From: Oscillospiraceae bacterium
GTDB lineage: Bacteria; Bacillota; Clostridia; Oscillospirales; Ruminococcaceae
Reading direction: 5' to 3'
Length of the DNA stretch: 64,000 bases
Assembly (NCBI GenBank): GCA_009781425.1
Contig: WQYC01000003.1
Span: 38,794 to 102,793 of the forward strand
In this document: positions 25,851 to 34,804 of the stretch, piece by piece
How the letters are laid out: each line of letters starts with the position of its first letter
Numbering within the stretch: position 1 is the stretch's first letter
Notes under the pieces: model-generated
The model's input: the letters and a program-made list of their open reading frames with translations, nothing else
Told to the model about the DNA's origin: nothing
The model's database searches: none
Program-made: the position numbers and the translations under genes

Positions 25851-26528
25851 ATGGGTTGTATAGTAATTGGGTTTTTAATATTTCTTGCAGTTTGGTTAAC
25901 AATTGGTCTTGGGGCAACTTTCGGCACTCCGGGTTTAATAATCGGCGGAGCAATTTCATTTGTCACAATAATAGTAAAAATAGGTTATGATTGCGACATT
26001 ATAGATAAAATACAAAGAAAAAAGACTTTAAATAATTTTCGCAGAGCGGTAAATAGCAAAAACAAAAATAAAATTCCAAAACGAAGTTATTTCTATCGAG
26101 ATGATATATTAAAGTTTATAGAAGATTTATCAGATGTCGAAAAACTTGCTTTCATAGCTGAAAATTTTATCGATTATAATGAAATCCGTGAAACAGCTTG
26201 TGAAAAAATTAAGCACAACTGGGAAGGTTGCAAGTGCAAGCGTTGTAAAAAAGAAGAACATAATTTTGACATCAATTTAGATTATAACATAAATGAATAT
26301 AATGAAGAAGCACAAGAAGGTAAATATCTTGGAAGATGTGCTCATTGTGGTGCGATTAAAGTTGAACATACTTGGCAAACAGAAGTAACGTGTAGTATTT
26401 GTAACGGAAGCGGTCGAATGACTATTAGTCATGGAAATGATACATACATCGACAGCGAGCAATGCTATTGTAATGGAGCCACTGAAACAGAAACGAATTC
26501 AAGAATTGAAATATATAGACCCAGATAA
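25851..26528 (+). CDS. Cys-rich small membrane protein, unknown
   Basis: A 225-residue protein that I cannot assign. Two adjacent hydrophobic segments lie at about 3-22 and 27-46. A basic stretch follows, then a helical region (DILKFIEDLSDVEKLAFIAENF). The C-terminal part has several metal-type Cys pairs: CKCKRC, CAHCG, and CSICNGSGRM, a single DnaJ-type CxxCxGxG unit with CYCNG near the end. Coding A/T content is much higher than in cheB and lon on either side. It has its own GGAAAGGA ribosome site and starts just after the che terminator. The composition suggests acquired DNA. Confidence 0.6.
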   Translation: MGCIVIGFLIFLAVWLTIGLGATFGTPGLIIGGAISFVTIIVKIGYDCDIIDKIQRKKTLNNFRRAVNSKNKNKIPKRSYFYRDDILKFIEDLSDVEKLAFIAENFIDYNEIRETACEKIKHNWEGCKCKRCKKEEHNFDINLDYNINEYNEEAQEGKYLGRCAHCGAIKVEHTWQTEVTCSICNGSGRMTISHGNDTYIDSEQCYCNGATETETNSRIEIYRPR

Positions 26529-26583
26529 ACATTTCCTACAAACTTTTGCATTAAATGCTAAACTGTTTGCCATTTAATTTGAC

Positions 26584-26612
26584 TTGAAATTCGAGAAAAT
26601 TTGTGCTATAAT
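26584..26612 (+). promoter_or_regulatory. Sigma-A promoter of lon
   Basis: TTGAAA (26584-26589), 17 bases, TATAAT (26607-26612), 52 bases before the lon start. No CIRCE or CtsR site was recognised. Confidence 0.75.
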
Positions 26613-26664
26613 GCATATAATAGACGCAGAAAGCATCGAATTTTCGCGAAAGGACTTTACATAT

Positions 26665-29088
26665 ATGAGTACCAAAAAAAGCGCAAATATTGAAATTATG
26701 CCTGCTCTTCCTATGCGCGGGCTGGTAGTTTTTCCCGGAATGGTTCTGCATTTTGATGTGGGCAGGGATAAATCTGTTCACGCGCTCAAAACCGCCGCCG
26801 CAGGCAACAGGAAAATTTTTCTTGTCGCACAGCGCGACTCGTCAGTCGCTGACCCGCTGTTCGACGAGATTTATAAAATCGGCGTAATCGCTGAAATTCG
26901 GCAGATTCTCCGCACGCCCGACAACACCACGCGAGTTTTGGTTGAGGGGCTGTCGAAGGCGAAAATATTGAAATTCCGCGAAACAGAGCCTTTTATAGAG
27001 TGTGAAGTCGCGCCGATTGAACCGCGGACACCCGCGCTTTCCGCCGACCAAAGCACCGCGCTCTTGCGCGTGCTGAACGATACCTTCCGCGAATACAGCT
27101 CGCTCGCGCCGAAAATGCCGCCCGAGCTTTATGAGAATATTATAACCGAAAAGAATTTATCGCTTTTATTTGATAAAATAGTTTTTAATGTTTATTTGAA
27201 GGTTGAGGATAAGCAGAAGCTTCTCGAAACAAGCAGCTTAAAAAGGCGCATAGAAGCACTGATTACGATTCTTGAAAACGAAGCTGACGTCATGGAGCTT
27301 GAGCTTGATATTCACGACCGCGTTAAGGATGCGCTCGATAAAAACCAGCGCGAGTATTATTTAAGAGAGCAGATGAGGATTCTTTCAAAACAGCTCGGGC
27401 AAGGCGAGGACTTGCAAGAAGAAGCAGACGAATACATAGATGAAATAGAAAAGTTAGGCTTTGAAGCCGATATAGAAGAAAAGCTGATTAAGGAAGCTGA
27501 GCGGCTTTACAAGCTTTCGGTTCACTCGCAGGAGGCGGGCGTTGTCCGCAGTTATCTTGACACGGTGCTCGATATGCCGTGGAAAACGCTGACGAAAGAT
27601 AAAACCGACATAAAAAAAGCGGGCGTTCAGCTTGACAAAGACCATTACGGGCTTCAAAAGGTCAAGGAAAGAATCCTTGAGCTTTTCGCAGTTCGTACTT
27701 TAAACCCCGATTTAAAAGGGCAGATTATCTGCCTTGTGGGGCCTCCGGGCGTGGGTAAAACCTCGGTTGGCAAGTCAATCGCGAAGTCGCTCGGACGTAA
27801 ATACGCGCGCATTTCGCTCGGCGGCGTGCGCGACGAAGCGGAAATCCGCGGACACAGAAAGACTTACATAGGCTCAATGCCGGGGCGAATCGTCAATGCC
27901 GTAAAGCAGTCGAAGTCTATGAATCCGCTGATTCTGCTTGACGAAATCGACAAGCTCGGCAGTGACTACAAGGGCGACCCGTCCTCGGCACTTCTCGAAG
28001 TGCTTGACGTGGAGCAGAACAGCAATTTTATTGACCACTATCTTGAAATTCCGCTTGATTTAAGCCGTGTGCTTTTTGTGACTACCGCGAATACTACTGA
28101 TACGATTCCCACGCCGCTGCTTGACCGCATGGAGGTCATTGAGCTTGGAAGCTATACTCGCGAGGAAAAATTTAATATCGCGCGTAAGCACCTGATTCCC
28201 AAGCAGCTCAAAAAGCACGGCGAGAAGACTTCGATGCTTAAAATCCGTGACAGCGCGGTTTATTCGGCGATTGATTTTTATACTCGTGAGGCGGGAGTGC
28301 GCAAATTAGAGCAACGCATTGCGGCAATTTGCAGAAAAGCGGCGAAGAAGCTTGTTACAGGCGAAGCAGTCGTAACCGTCACCGACAAGAACCTCAAGGA
28401 ATTCTTAGGCGTGAAAAAATATACGCCCGATATACTTTTAAAACAAGACGAAGTCGGCACGGTGAACGGCTTGGCATGGACTTCGGTGGGCGGCGTGCTT
28501 ATGCCGCTTGAAGTTGCGGTCATGGAGGGCACGGGCAAAACCGAAATCACGGGCTATCTCGGCGAGGTTATGACCGAGTCGTCGAAAATCGCTGTGAGCC
28601 TTGTGCGGGTGCTTGCGCCGCGCTACGGAATCAACCCCGATTTTTACAAGGACTTAGACCTGCACATTCATGCACCTGAGGGCGCAGTTCCGAAAGACGG
28701 GCCGTCAGCGGGAATCGCCATGACGACTGCACTTGTGTCGGCGTTGTCGGGGATTGCGGTTCGGCGCGATGTTGCTATGACGGGCGAAATTACCCTTCAC
28801 GGCAGAGTTCTGCCAATCGGCGGCTTGAAAGAAAAAACAATGGCGGCGTATAAAGCGGGAATCAAAACTGTTATAATCCCCGCCGAAAACGAGCCGGATA
28901 TTGAAGAGCTTGACGATGTGGTGAAGAACAGTTTGAAATTCGTGATTGCCGAGAATATCAGTACCGTTTTGGAAACTGCGCTCGTGAAAACGAATATTGC
29001 ACCTTATAAAAAGCCGAAGGAAAACATGAACGCGGAAGTGATTCCGCTCACGGAAAGCAAAAATAAAACAGCGGTTAAAATAGACTGA
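26665..29088 (+). CDS. lon: ATP-dependent protease LonA
   Basis: A protein of 807 residues that unfolds and degrades damaged and regulatory proteins. The LAN substrate-binding domain starts at [12 protein letters not shown]. The AAA+ module has Walker [10 protein letters not shown] and Walker [12 protein letters not shown]. The protease domain has the catalytic Ser in [15 protein letters not shown] and Lys in [15 protein letters not shown] take the ATG at 26665 after AAAGGA as the start. Reading further upstream would begin inside the promoter, and those 27 residues do not look like Lon. Length is normal for the family. Two inverted palindromes follow the stop. Confidence 0.97.
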   Translation: MSTKKSANIEIMPALPMRGLVVFPGMVLHFDVGRDKSVHALKTAAAGNRKIFLVAQRDSSVADPLFDEIYKIGVIAEIRQILRTPDNTTRVLVEGLSKAKILKFRETEPFIECEVAPIEPRTPALSADQSTALLRVLNDTFREYSSLAPKMPPELYENIITEKNLSLLFDKIVFNVYLKVEDKQKLLETSSLKRRIEALITILENEADVMELELDIHDRVKDALDKNQREYYLREQMRILSKQLGQGEDLQEEADEYIDEIEKLGFEADIEEKLIKEAERLYKLSVHSQEAGVVRSYLDTVLDMPWKTLTKDKTDIKKAGVQLDKDHYGLQKVKERILELFAVRTLNPDLKGQIICLVGPPGVGKTSVGKSIAKSLGRKYARISLGGVRDEAEIRGHRKTYIGSMPGRIVNAVKQSKSMNPLILLDEIDKLGSDYKGDPSSALLEVLDVEQNSNFIDHYLEIPLDLSRVLFVTTANTTDTIPTPLLDRMEVIELGSYTREEKFNIARKHLIPKQLKKHGEKTSMLKIRDSAVYSAIDFYTREAGVRKLEQRIAAICRKAAKKLVTGEAVVTVTDKNLKEFLGVKKYTPDILLKQDEVGTVNGLAWTSVGGVLMPLEVAVMEGTGKTEITGYLGEVMTESSKIAVSLVRVLAPRYGINPDFYKDLDLHIHAPEGAVPKDGPSAGIAMTTALVSALSGIAVRRDVAMTGEITLHGRVLPIGGLKEKTMAAYKAGIKTVIIPAENEPDIEELDDVVKNSLKFVIAENISTVLETALVKTNIAPYKKPKENMNAEVIPLTESKNKTAVKID

Positions 29089-29092
29089 ATTA

Positions 29093-29120
29093 GTAGGGGG
29101 CGCAGTCCACTGCGCCCCTA
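29093..29120 (+). repeat. GTAGGG palindrome after lon, left partner of a pair
   Basis: GTAGGGGGCGCAG, then TCCA, then CTGCGCCCCTA. Confidence 0.8.
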
Positions 29121-29145
29121 AAGCTTAAAATATTTATTAAATTAC

Positions 29146-29171
29146 GGGACGCTGAGGACAGCGTCCCCTAC
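29146..29171 (-). repeat. GTAGGG palindrome, inverted right partner
   Basis: The reverse strand reads GTAGGGGACGCTG, then TCCT, then CAGCGTCCC. With the copy at 29093 it forms an inverted pair between two converging genes. No ordinary T-run terminator was found here. Confidence 0.8.
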
Positions 29172-29173
29172 TT

Positions 29174-30667
29174 TTATTGCAAATACCTGTTAATGATTTT
29201 AATGAGAAGCTCGTTCAGCTTTTCGACTTCGTAGTCGCCGATTGTCGGCTCAACGTGCCGCCCTGTGCTGATTCCCGAATGTCCTGTTACGAACGTATAT
29301 GTTCCGCCTGTAACCATTGCTAAAGTCCGCATGAGGAACTCGGTTTCGGTACAGCCGTCGCTCGCAAGCAGAGGAATAATTCTGATTCCTTTTTCAGCCG
29401 CTTCCGCCGCAAGGCGGGACATTGCGGGGATTGTCGTTTGGTTGTGGTGCGGGGGCGCGTCAAGGACTATGAACATCAGCTTCACGGAATCCGCGTCCCA
29501 TTCATGCTCGTGAATTGCGTTTTGAAGTGCCGCGTCTACAGCTTCGGGGCGGTCGCCGCCACCGTCTGCGCTCTGCGCGTTAAGGTTTTTAACCTGCGCG
29601 GCTATGTCAGTCGAAAAAGTAAACGGGCGCACAACGTATTCATCGCCTATATCGCGGTAGAAATTAACGCTGAGCCGAATCGGGAGATTCGCGTTATTGC
29701 GGCTCACGCTGTTTATAACGTAGTCAAGCTCGGTTTGCAAATAGCGTAGCTCGTCGCCCATTGAGCCTGTTGTATCAATCACAAACATTAAATCTAATGT
29801 GAGCTGTGCGGGGCTTTTCGCGCCGTTGAAAACGAAGACAGTTTCGGAAGCGGGGTCAAGCTCGGCGGTTTGCGTTTCGCCGTTGGCTGTTATTGTAAAT
29901 GACGTTACAGGCGAGTTGAATTCAAGGCTTGGACTGAGCGCGCGGAACACGTAGGCAATACCCTCATGGTTGGTGACTGCTTTGAAGCCGTTAATCTGCA
30001 CCTCTGCGCCGCGAACAGGCTTATCGTTTTCGTCAACGACCTTAACAATAAATCTTGTTCTTGTGTTCAACTGCCAGCGGTCGGCGTAGCCGCGGAATTC
30101 GCTGTTCTGCCCCATTAAGTTCGTCCAGAAATTCCGATTGTCGTTGTCGTTCCACTCGCCTGCCGTGAGCAGTCCTGCTTGCGTATTGCGCGGAGCGATA
30201 ACGGAATCGACAGCAAACGCGTCACTTTCAACACTGCTCCAAAGCATATCTGCCATAGGCTCGGGAGGAGGGGCACTCATTATTCCCGCATCGTCGCTGT
30301 CAAAACCACCGCTGTATGCAGCAGCTTCTTCGCTGTCGGCGCGCGCTACAGCCTCGCGCTCAGTTAAGCCGAACGGAGCTTCAGCGGGTAAAGCTGTGGA
30401 AGCGGGTGAGCTGTCGGACGGCGAAGAGCTTTTTGAATCGGAAGAAACGGCAACGTCAGCTGAACCGCTTTCGGTTCGTTCAGGGCTGTCCGCCACTGCC
30501 ATAGGCGATGAATTGCGCGCGGCAGAATCGCCGCCGTCAGCAAAAGAAGCAGGCTCCATCGAACCCTCGCGTCCTCCCGCTTCTGTGTCGTTAAGCTCAG
30601 AATTGCACGCGCCAAGCATTAGCGCAAAAATAAGCAAAGCTATAAGTAATAATTTTCTCGTTTTCAT
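29174..30667 (-). CDS. VWA-domain lipoprotein, probable ECF regulon member
   Basis: A 497-residue surface lipoprotein. The signal peptide ends in LMLGAC with Cys21. A long low-complexity region rich in Ser, Ala, Pro and Glu (about 25-160) follows. A short carboxypeptidase-regulatory-like beta domain (about 205-275: VVDENDKPVRGAEVQINGFKAVTNHEG) comes next. Then a von Willebrand A domain (about 285-490) has the metal site DTTGSMGDE and downstream GGGDRPEAVDAAL. VWA domains bind ligands through a Mg ion. The promoter matches that of the ECF sigma gene 4.7 kb away, and the anti-sigma protein has a similar low-complexity outer region, so the proteins probably belong to one envelope response. The ligand is unknown. 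Confidence 0.85.
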   Translation of the reverse strand: MKTRKLLLIALLIFALMLGACNSELNDTEAGGREGSMEPASFADGGDSAARNSSPMAVADSPERTESGSADVAVSSDSKSSSPSDSSPASTALPAEAPFGLTEREAVARADSEEAAAYSGGFDSDDAGIMSAPPPEPMADMLWSSVESDAFAVDSVIAPRNTQAGLLTAGEWNDNDNRNFWTNLMGQNSEFRGYADRWQLNTRTRFIVKVVDENDKPVRGAEVQINGFKAVTNHEGIAYVFRALSPSLEFNSPVTSFTITANGETQTAELDPASETVFVFNGAKSPAQLTLDLMFVIDTTGSMGDELRYLQTELDYVINSVSRNNANLPIRLSVNFYRDIGDEYVVRPFTFSTDIAAQVKNLNAQSADGGGDRPEAVDAALQNAIHEHEWDADSVKLMFIVLDAPPHHNQTTIPAMSRLAAEAAEKGIRIIPLLASDGCTETEFLMRTLAMVTGGTYTFVTGHSGISTGRHVEPTIGDYEVEKLNELLIKIINRYLQ

Positions 30668-30704
30668 GATTGACTCCTTTCAGAATTGTCTTGTTAATCA
30701 TAAA

Positions 30705-30731
30705 ACTACGCAGGGAATATAAAGGTTGCAA
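30705..30731 (-). promoter_or_regulatory. ECF-type promoter of the VWA lipoprotein gene
   Basis: On the minus strand: TTGCAACCTTT (30721-30731), 12 bases, TAGT (30705-30708), with GCG before TAGT. The ECF sigma gene promoter has the same boxes and the same 12-base distance. Confidence 0.7.
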
Positions 30732-30754
30732 ATTTCTAAAAAATGTGGTAAAAT
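30726..30754 (+). promoter_or_regulatory. Sigma-A promoter of the GNAT gene
   Basis: TTGCAA (30726-30731), 17 bases, TAAAAT (30749-30754). Its -35 box coincides with the opposing ECF-type -35 box, so the two polymerases may exclude each other. Confidence 0.7.
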
Positions 30755-30774
30755 TATGCAAGAGGTGATTTTGA

Positions 30775-31362
30775 ATGTTAGATAAAAGCGTGCCTTACGT
30801 GAAGATTTTAATGAAAAGAAGAAGCGGAATTTCCGCGCCTGAAGCTATTCTTCCTGATGGCTTCAAGTTTGTTTTCTTTAAAGCGGGCGACGAAAAATAT
30901 TGGGCAGAAATAGAAACATCAGTCGCTGAATTCGACAATGAGCAGGACGCGCTCGAGCAATTCCGAGAAGAATTTCTGCCGCATTTGTCCGAGCTTGAAA
31001 AGCGTTGTATTTTTATCGAAAACGAAAAAGGTGAAAAAGTAGCGACGGGCATGGCGTGGTGGGGGAACTTCTATCCGCAGGGCGAGAGCTTTCCGTGGCT
31101 GCACTGGATTGCAGTCAAACCCGAAGCGCAGGGCTTGGGGCTCGGTAAGGCAATCAGCGCGAAAGCAACGCAGCTGTTAATTGAAAACAGCGGCGAGAAA
31201 GAGTTTTATTTAAGCACGCAAACATGGAGCCACAAGGCTGTCGGAATCTACGAAAAGCTCGGCTGGGAAGTTACTTATAAAGAGAATGTTCGACATTATT
31301 CAAGAGTTAACTGCGAAAAAGGATTGAAAATTCTGAAGCGAATTAAACGCGCAAGGCGTTGA
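30775..31362 (+). CDS. GNAT family N-acetyltransferase
   Basis: A 195-residue protein with one GNAT domain that moves an acetyl group from acetyl-CoA to an amine. The CoA-binding motif is EAQGLGLGKAISAKATQLL (about 117-135) and the last motif is WSHKAVGIYEKLGWEV. The substrate cannot be told. The ATG follows AAGAGGTGATTTTG. It diverges from the VWA lipoprotein gene. Confidence 0.85.
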   Translation: MLDKSVPYVKILMKRRSGISAPEAILPDGFKFVFFKAGDEKYWAEIETSVAEFDNEQDALEQFREEFLPHLSELEKRCIFIENEKGEKVATGMAWWGNFYPQGESFPWLHWIAVKPEAQGLGLGKAISAKATQLLIENSGEKEFYLSTQTWSHKAVGIYEKLGWEVTYKENVRHYSRVNCEKGLKILKRIKRARR

Positions 31363-31387
31363 CTTAATTGCAAAAATATGTTAGAAT
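31359..31387 (+). promoter_or_regulatory. Sigma-A promoter of the TIR gene
   Basis: TTGACT (31359-31364), 17 bases, TAGAAT (31382-31387). The -35 box overlaps the GNAT stop codon. Confidence 0.75.
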
Positions 31388-31405
31388 ATAGCAGAGGTAA
31401 AAACC

Positions 31406-32041
31406 ATGACAGATTATGACATATTCATTTCATACCGCCGTAACGGCGGCGAAACAATGGCGTTGCTTTTACATGACCGCCTAACCGCAAGAGGTTATCG
31501 TGTTTTCTTAGACGTTGAAAGCCTTAACGCGGGGAGCTTTAACACAAAACTGCTTGATGTAATTGACGGTTGCAAGGACGTGATTGTAGTGCTTTCCGAA
31601 AACAGTCTTGACCGCTGTGTTAATGAAGATGACTGGGTGCGTAATGAAATTTCGCACGCTTTTAAGAAAGAAAAAAACATTATACCTTTTATGCTTCGCG
31701 GATTTGCATGGCCCGAAAAGTTAGCTGACGACATCGCGGATTTACCTATGCAAAACGGCATTAATGCAATCAGTAACGAATATTTTGACGCGGCGATTGA
31801 ACGGCTGACGGAGAAGTTTTTAGTGAGTACACCGCATGATGTCGGATTTACACCTAAAACAAATAAAAATGCATTTGCTTTTAAGATTGTCGTCACAAGC
31901 TTGATTTTCATTTTCGCGCTTATAATTGTCATTTTAATTATAGCGGCTGTATTTCTCACTAATAATCCGGATATATTAGACGGGTTAGATGCCGATTCAA
32001 TAATAGAGCTTTTAAAGGAGAATCAAAGTTATGGACATTAA
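31406..32041 (+). CDS. TIR-domain protein with C-terminal membrane anchor
   Basis: A 211-residue protein. The TIR domain covers about residues 3-145: box 1 is YDIFISYRRNGGETMALLLHD, followed by YRVFLDVESLNAGSF with Glu38 in the position of an acidic conserved residue, then VIVVLSENSLDRC and WVRNEISHAF. A basic linker leads to one membrane helix (about 163-187) and a 20-residue outside tail. Bacterial TIR domains are known as NAD-cleaving or signal-making enzymes, often in phage defence, but also as scaffolds. No sensor, STING, NLR or Thoeris partner is adjacent. Its end overlaps the cupin gene by 11 bases, implying coupled translation. Function remains open. Confidence 0.8.
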   Translation: MTDYDIFISYRRNGGETMALLLHDRLTARGYRVFLDVESLNAGSFNTKLLDVIDGCKDVIVVLSENSLDRCVNEDDWVRNEISHAFKKEKNIIPFMLRGFAWPEKLADDIADLPMQNGINAISNEYFDAAIERLTEKFLVSTPHDVGFTPKTNKNAFAFKIVVTSLIFIFALIIVILIIAAVFLTNNPDILDGLDADSIIELLKENQSYGH

Positions 32042-32291
32042 AGTAAGAAAAGCGACGCCCGAGGACATCGCGAAAATGACGAAGTTGCCGACTTGGGGTT
32101 GTGAGGCTTCGGTGTTTGACTGGTTTTACGACAGCGAGGAGCATTGCTACCTGCTTGAGGGCGAGGTTGTCGTTGAGCATGACGGCGGAAGCGCAAGCTT
32201 CGGCGCAGGCGACTTTGTGATTTTTCCGCAGGGCATGAAGTGCGTGTGGAAGGTTTCAAAGGCTGTCAGAAAACATTATCAATTTCTGTAG
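32031..32291 (+). CDS. Small cupin-domain protein
   Basis: An 86-residue single cupin barrel of the cupin_3 type (ethanolamine utilisation EutQ-like). Seen are EEHCYLLEGEVVVEHDGGSASFGAGDFVIFPQGMKCVWKV. Only one His of the usual metal set is clear, so metal binding is uncertain. The start ATG overlaps the TIR gene after AAAGGAG. The stop codon is the TAG of a GTAGGG palindrome. Proteins of this size bind small ligands or isomerise them; no substrate can be named. Confidence 0.8.
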   Translation: MDIKVRKATPEDIAKMTKLPTWGCEASVFDWFYDSEEHCYLLEGEVVVEHDGGSASFGAGDFVIFPQGMKCVWKVSKAVRKHYQFL

Positions 32292-32337
32292 GGGTGCGTG
32301 GCATCTTGCGATAACAAGCTGCTGCCTCGACGCACCG
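32288..32337 (+). repeat. Long-loop GTAGGG palindrome forming the cupin stop codon
   Basis: GTAGGGGTGCGTGGCA ... TGCCTCGACGCACC. Outer stem GGTGCGT/ACGCACC, with an extended imperfect inner stem. Bases 32289-32291 (TAG) end the cupin gene. It is about twice the usual length. Confidence 0.65.
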
Positions 32338-32351
32338 CATAAAGGACAATT

Positions 32352-33143
32352 ATGGCTCTAATCATTCCGCTTTGCAGCTCCAGCGGCGGGAACTCGGTTT
32401 TCATCGGTTCGAGGCGCGCAGGGGTTTTAATTGACGCGGGGTGCAGTTTTCGGAAGCTGCGCCTTTTCCTTGATTCCTGCGGGACGAGCATTGACGCAGT
32501 GAAAGCAGTGTTAATCACGCATGAACACGCCGACCATATCAAAGGCTTATTTCAGCTTACAAAGCATACGGACATACCTGTTTACGCATCAGCCGGGACA
32601 GTGCAGAGCCTGCTGACTGAAAACTCTGTTGCTTCCTGCGCGAATTTGTATGAGCTTAGCGAGCTTGCAAGCGCGCCGCTCTACTTTGAAATAAAGGCGT
32701 TCAGCACGCCGCACGACAGCGCGGAAAGCGTAGGCTTTACGCTCGAAAAAGATGAGCAGAAAATCGCGTATTGCACGGATTTGGGGATAATTACAAGCGA
32801 AGTGCGAGACGCGTTGCGCGGGTGCAATACTGTGTTTTTGGAGTCTAATTACGAGCCGGAGCTATTGCGGAAAAATGCAAAATACCCCGCGTTTTTAAAG
32901 CGCAGAATCTCGTCCGATATAGGGCACTTATCAAACAAGGACTGCGCAGAATTTCTCGCCGAGCTTGTAGGGCACGGCACAACGAGAATAATTTTAGGGC
33001 ATTTAAGCCGCGAAAATAATAAGCCCGAAATCGCTTATGAAAGCGCGCTGACGCGTTTGTCCAAGAGCGGCGCGCTGATAAACAAGGATTACATATTAGA
33101 AATCGCACCGGTCGAAACAGAAGGGAGAGTAGTAGCCGTATGA
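32352..33143 (+). CDS. MBL-fold metallohydrolase, WalJ/YycJ-like
   Basis: A 263-residue metallo-beta-lactamase fold protein of the YycJ (WalJ) group, known or proposed as a DNA exonuclease coordinated with cell division. Seen are LCSSSGGNSVFIGS at the start, the metal motif THEHADHIKGL (about 57-67), CTDLGIIT and LSNKDCAEFL, then ILGHLSRENNKPE, all typical of the group. It normally sits after walRK; here that operon is absent. It overlaps the next gene by four bases. Confidence 0.87.
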   Translation: MALIIPLCSSSGGNSVFIGSRRAGVLIDAGCSFRKLRLFLDSCGTSIDAVKAVLITHEHADHIKGLFQLTKHTDIPVYASAGTVQSLLTENSVASCANLYELSELASAPLYFEIKAFSTPHDSAESVGFTLEKDEQKIAYCTDLGIITSEVRDALRGCNTVFLESNYEPELLRKNAKYPAFLKRRISSDIGHLSNKDCAEFLAELVGHGTTRIILGHLSRENNKPEIAYESALTRLSKSGALINKDYILEIAPVETEGRVVAV

Positions 33144-33607
33144 ATTTGCATATGAAAAAAGCCCTTGAAGAAGCCTTCAAAGGCATGGAATCGGGGCAGG
33201 GAGGTCCGTTCGGGGCGGCGATTGTGCAGGAAAATACAATAATCGCTTGTTCACATAATCAAGTTCTTGCTACCAATGACCCTACCATGCACGCAGAAAT
33301 TGCGGCGATTAGAATCGCGGCAGATAAGCTCGGGCGTTTTGATTTAAGCGACTGCGAAATTTATTCCACCTGTCAGCCTTGTCCGATGTGCTTGGGCGCG
33401 ATTTTCTGGGCGAAAATCCCGAAGCTTTATTACGGCTGTAATGAAAACGACGCAGCTGAAATCGGCTTTGATGACGCGTTTATTTATGAAGCAATTCGGG
33501 GAGGAATTGAGAGTCAAGATAGGCTAAAAATTGAAATTATCGACCGTGAGGAGTGCCTGAAAGCGTTTAAAGCGTGGGAAGAAAAAGAGGATAAAAGGCA
33601 GTATTAA
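33140..33607 (+). CDS. Nucleoside/guanine deaminase family protein
   Basis: A 155-residue zinc-dependent cytidine-deaminase-fold enzyme. The zinc and proton-transfer residues are in HAEIAAIR (about 53-60) and STCQPCPMCLGAI (about 75-87). GGPFGAAIV near the N-terminus and the C-terminal swapped-type helix with the acidic YGCNENDAAEIGFDD resemble GuaD-type guanine deaminases rather than TadA. It would turn guanine into xanthine and ammonia; the substrate is inferred. It is coupled to the MBL gene by ATGA overlap. Confidence 0.85.
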   Translation: MNLHMKKALEEAFKGMESGQGGPFGAAIVQENTIIACSHNQVLATNDPTMHAEIAAIRIAADKLGRFDLSDCEIYSTCQPCPMCLGAIFWAKIPKLYYGCNENDAAEIGFDDAFIYEAIRGGIESQDRLKIEIIDREECLKAFKAWEEKEDKRQY

Positions 33608-33613
33608 AAACGT

Positions 33614-33638
33614 ACGGGCGGCAATTAATGCCGCCCGT
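33614..33638. terminator. Bidirectional terminator between deaminase and anti-sigma genes
   Basis: ACGGGCGGCA-TTAA-TGCCGCCCGT type perfect stem, flanked by A-rich left and T-rich right sequence, between converging genes. Confidence 0.85.
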
Positions 33639-33643
33639 TAATT

Positions 33644-34804
33644 TTATTCTATGTGCAAGAGATATGATAAAAGCTTATCAAAAGTGCCGTCCTCGAGCGC
33701 GTAACTCAGAAAGGTGCTGCTTGCGCTGAGCGTCAGTGTGTCGCCTTGGCGAATGCTTAAAGCTACAGAGTCGCCGTTGTTTAGTATGCTGATGTCTATT
33801 GCGCTCAGATAAATCTCAGTATTGCTTGCGAGCTCGCTGTTCATGCTCTTTGACAGCATACTGTAAATTGGTGCAGCTTCATCAAGTGTCCGTTCGTAAA
33901 AATCCAAACGCCCTCCGATGCCATCGCCATGTTCATCAAGTGTGTAGCTGTAATTGATGTATACAATTCTGTGTTCCTGCGACAAGAAATGCCCGAGTGC
34001 TTCACCGAGCGTATCAAAAATAAGCTCGCTGAACGGACTATCCCAGATAGTATCAGGGGGGAGGTCTCTAACCCATTGAGGTTGAATCCGCGGGATTTCA
34101 AGAAGGTTGAATCCGTCGAGATTATCCCATGTGTCTGCGCCGTCCCAGTCTTTATAAGTTTGATAATCGTAGTATTCATAGTAATTCTTAAATTCAAGCA
34201 TCCACTCATCATGGCTGATTTCGGGAGCCATGTCGTCAATTACCGTCGGCGGTTCGCTTTCGGGCTCGGCGATTGCGTCGGGCGGGGGTGAAGCTTCCAT
34301 AGGTGCCGCCATATCATATGCGTCGTCTGCCCTTACCACTGCTTCTGCTTCCTCGGCGGTGACGTAGCGTGCGCCCTGCGGAGAATCCGCTAAGCCTGCG
34401 TCGTTGTTTGCCGCATTGCTGTTAAACATCGGCGATTCGGCAACCTCTGCCATGATACCGCTATTGCCTGCCGTGCCGCTCTCGGCGGAATCTCTTTGGC
34501 TCGCTGTTTCGCCGCCCAATGCCGCCATAGGAGGAGCTCCCGCGTTGTCGTTATTCTCAAAAGAAGGCGCGCCGCGCAGAAGCGCGGGAATGACAACTGC
34601 CGCTGCTAAAAGTATGCAGATTCCTGCGGCTGTAGCCGCGAATTGTTTAACGGGGATTCGTTTGATTAAGGGTTTCGGCGCGTCGGGGACGCCGCGCCCT
34701 ACTTCTTCGCGCATTTTGAGCAGAAGGTTGTTCACGACAGCTTCATCTGCCCTTATTAAATTTAATTCTTCTTTATAAGCATCACGAAATGTCATTGAAC
34801 TCAA
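33644..34804 (-). CDS. Membrane anti-sigma factor-like protein
   Basis: A 386-residue protein encoded right after, and overlapping by 23 bases, the ECF sigma gene. The first 60 residues are cytoplasmic and helical, then one membrane helix (about 54-75: FAATAAGICILLAAAVVIPALL), and a long outer part rich in Ala, Pro, Glu and Ser with a folded-looking end. This is the layout of anti-sigma proteins that hold an ECF factor at the membrane, but no zinc anti-sigma motif (HxxxCxxC) is seen, so the assignment rests mostly on position and topology. A GTAGGG palindrome is inserted in frame just before the membrane helix (EEVGRGVPDAPKPL). Confidence 0.75.
   Translation of the reverse strand: MSSMTFRDAYKEELNLIRADEAVVNNLLLKMREEVGRGVPDAPKPLIKRIPVKQFAATAAGICILLAAAVVIPALLRGAPSFENNDNAGAPPMAALGGETASQRDSAESGTAGNSGIMAEVAESPMFNSNAANNDAGLADSPQGARYVTAEEAEAVVRADDAYDMAAPMEASPPPDAIAEPESEPPTVIDDMAPEISHDEWMLEFKNYYEYYDYQTYKDWDGADTWDNLDGFNLLEIPRIQPQWVRDLPPDTIWDSPFSELIFDTLGEALGHFLSQEHRIVYINYSYTLDEHGDGIGGRLDFYERTLDEAAPIYSMLSKSMNSELASNTEIYLSAIDISILNNGDSVALSIRQGDTLTLSASSTFLSYALEDGTFDKLLSYLLHIE
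34677..34702 (-). repeat. GTAGGG palindrome, in frame in the anti-sigma gene
   Basis: The reverse strand reads GTAGGGCGCGGCG, then TCCC, then CGACGCGCC, read in frame as VGRGVPDAP. Confidence 0.8.

Noticed and set aside
26584..26664. A longer N-terminus of Lon
   Set aside because: The upstream codons coincide with the -35 and -10 boxes, and the ribosome site AAAGGA supports the ATG at 26665.
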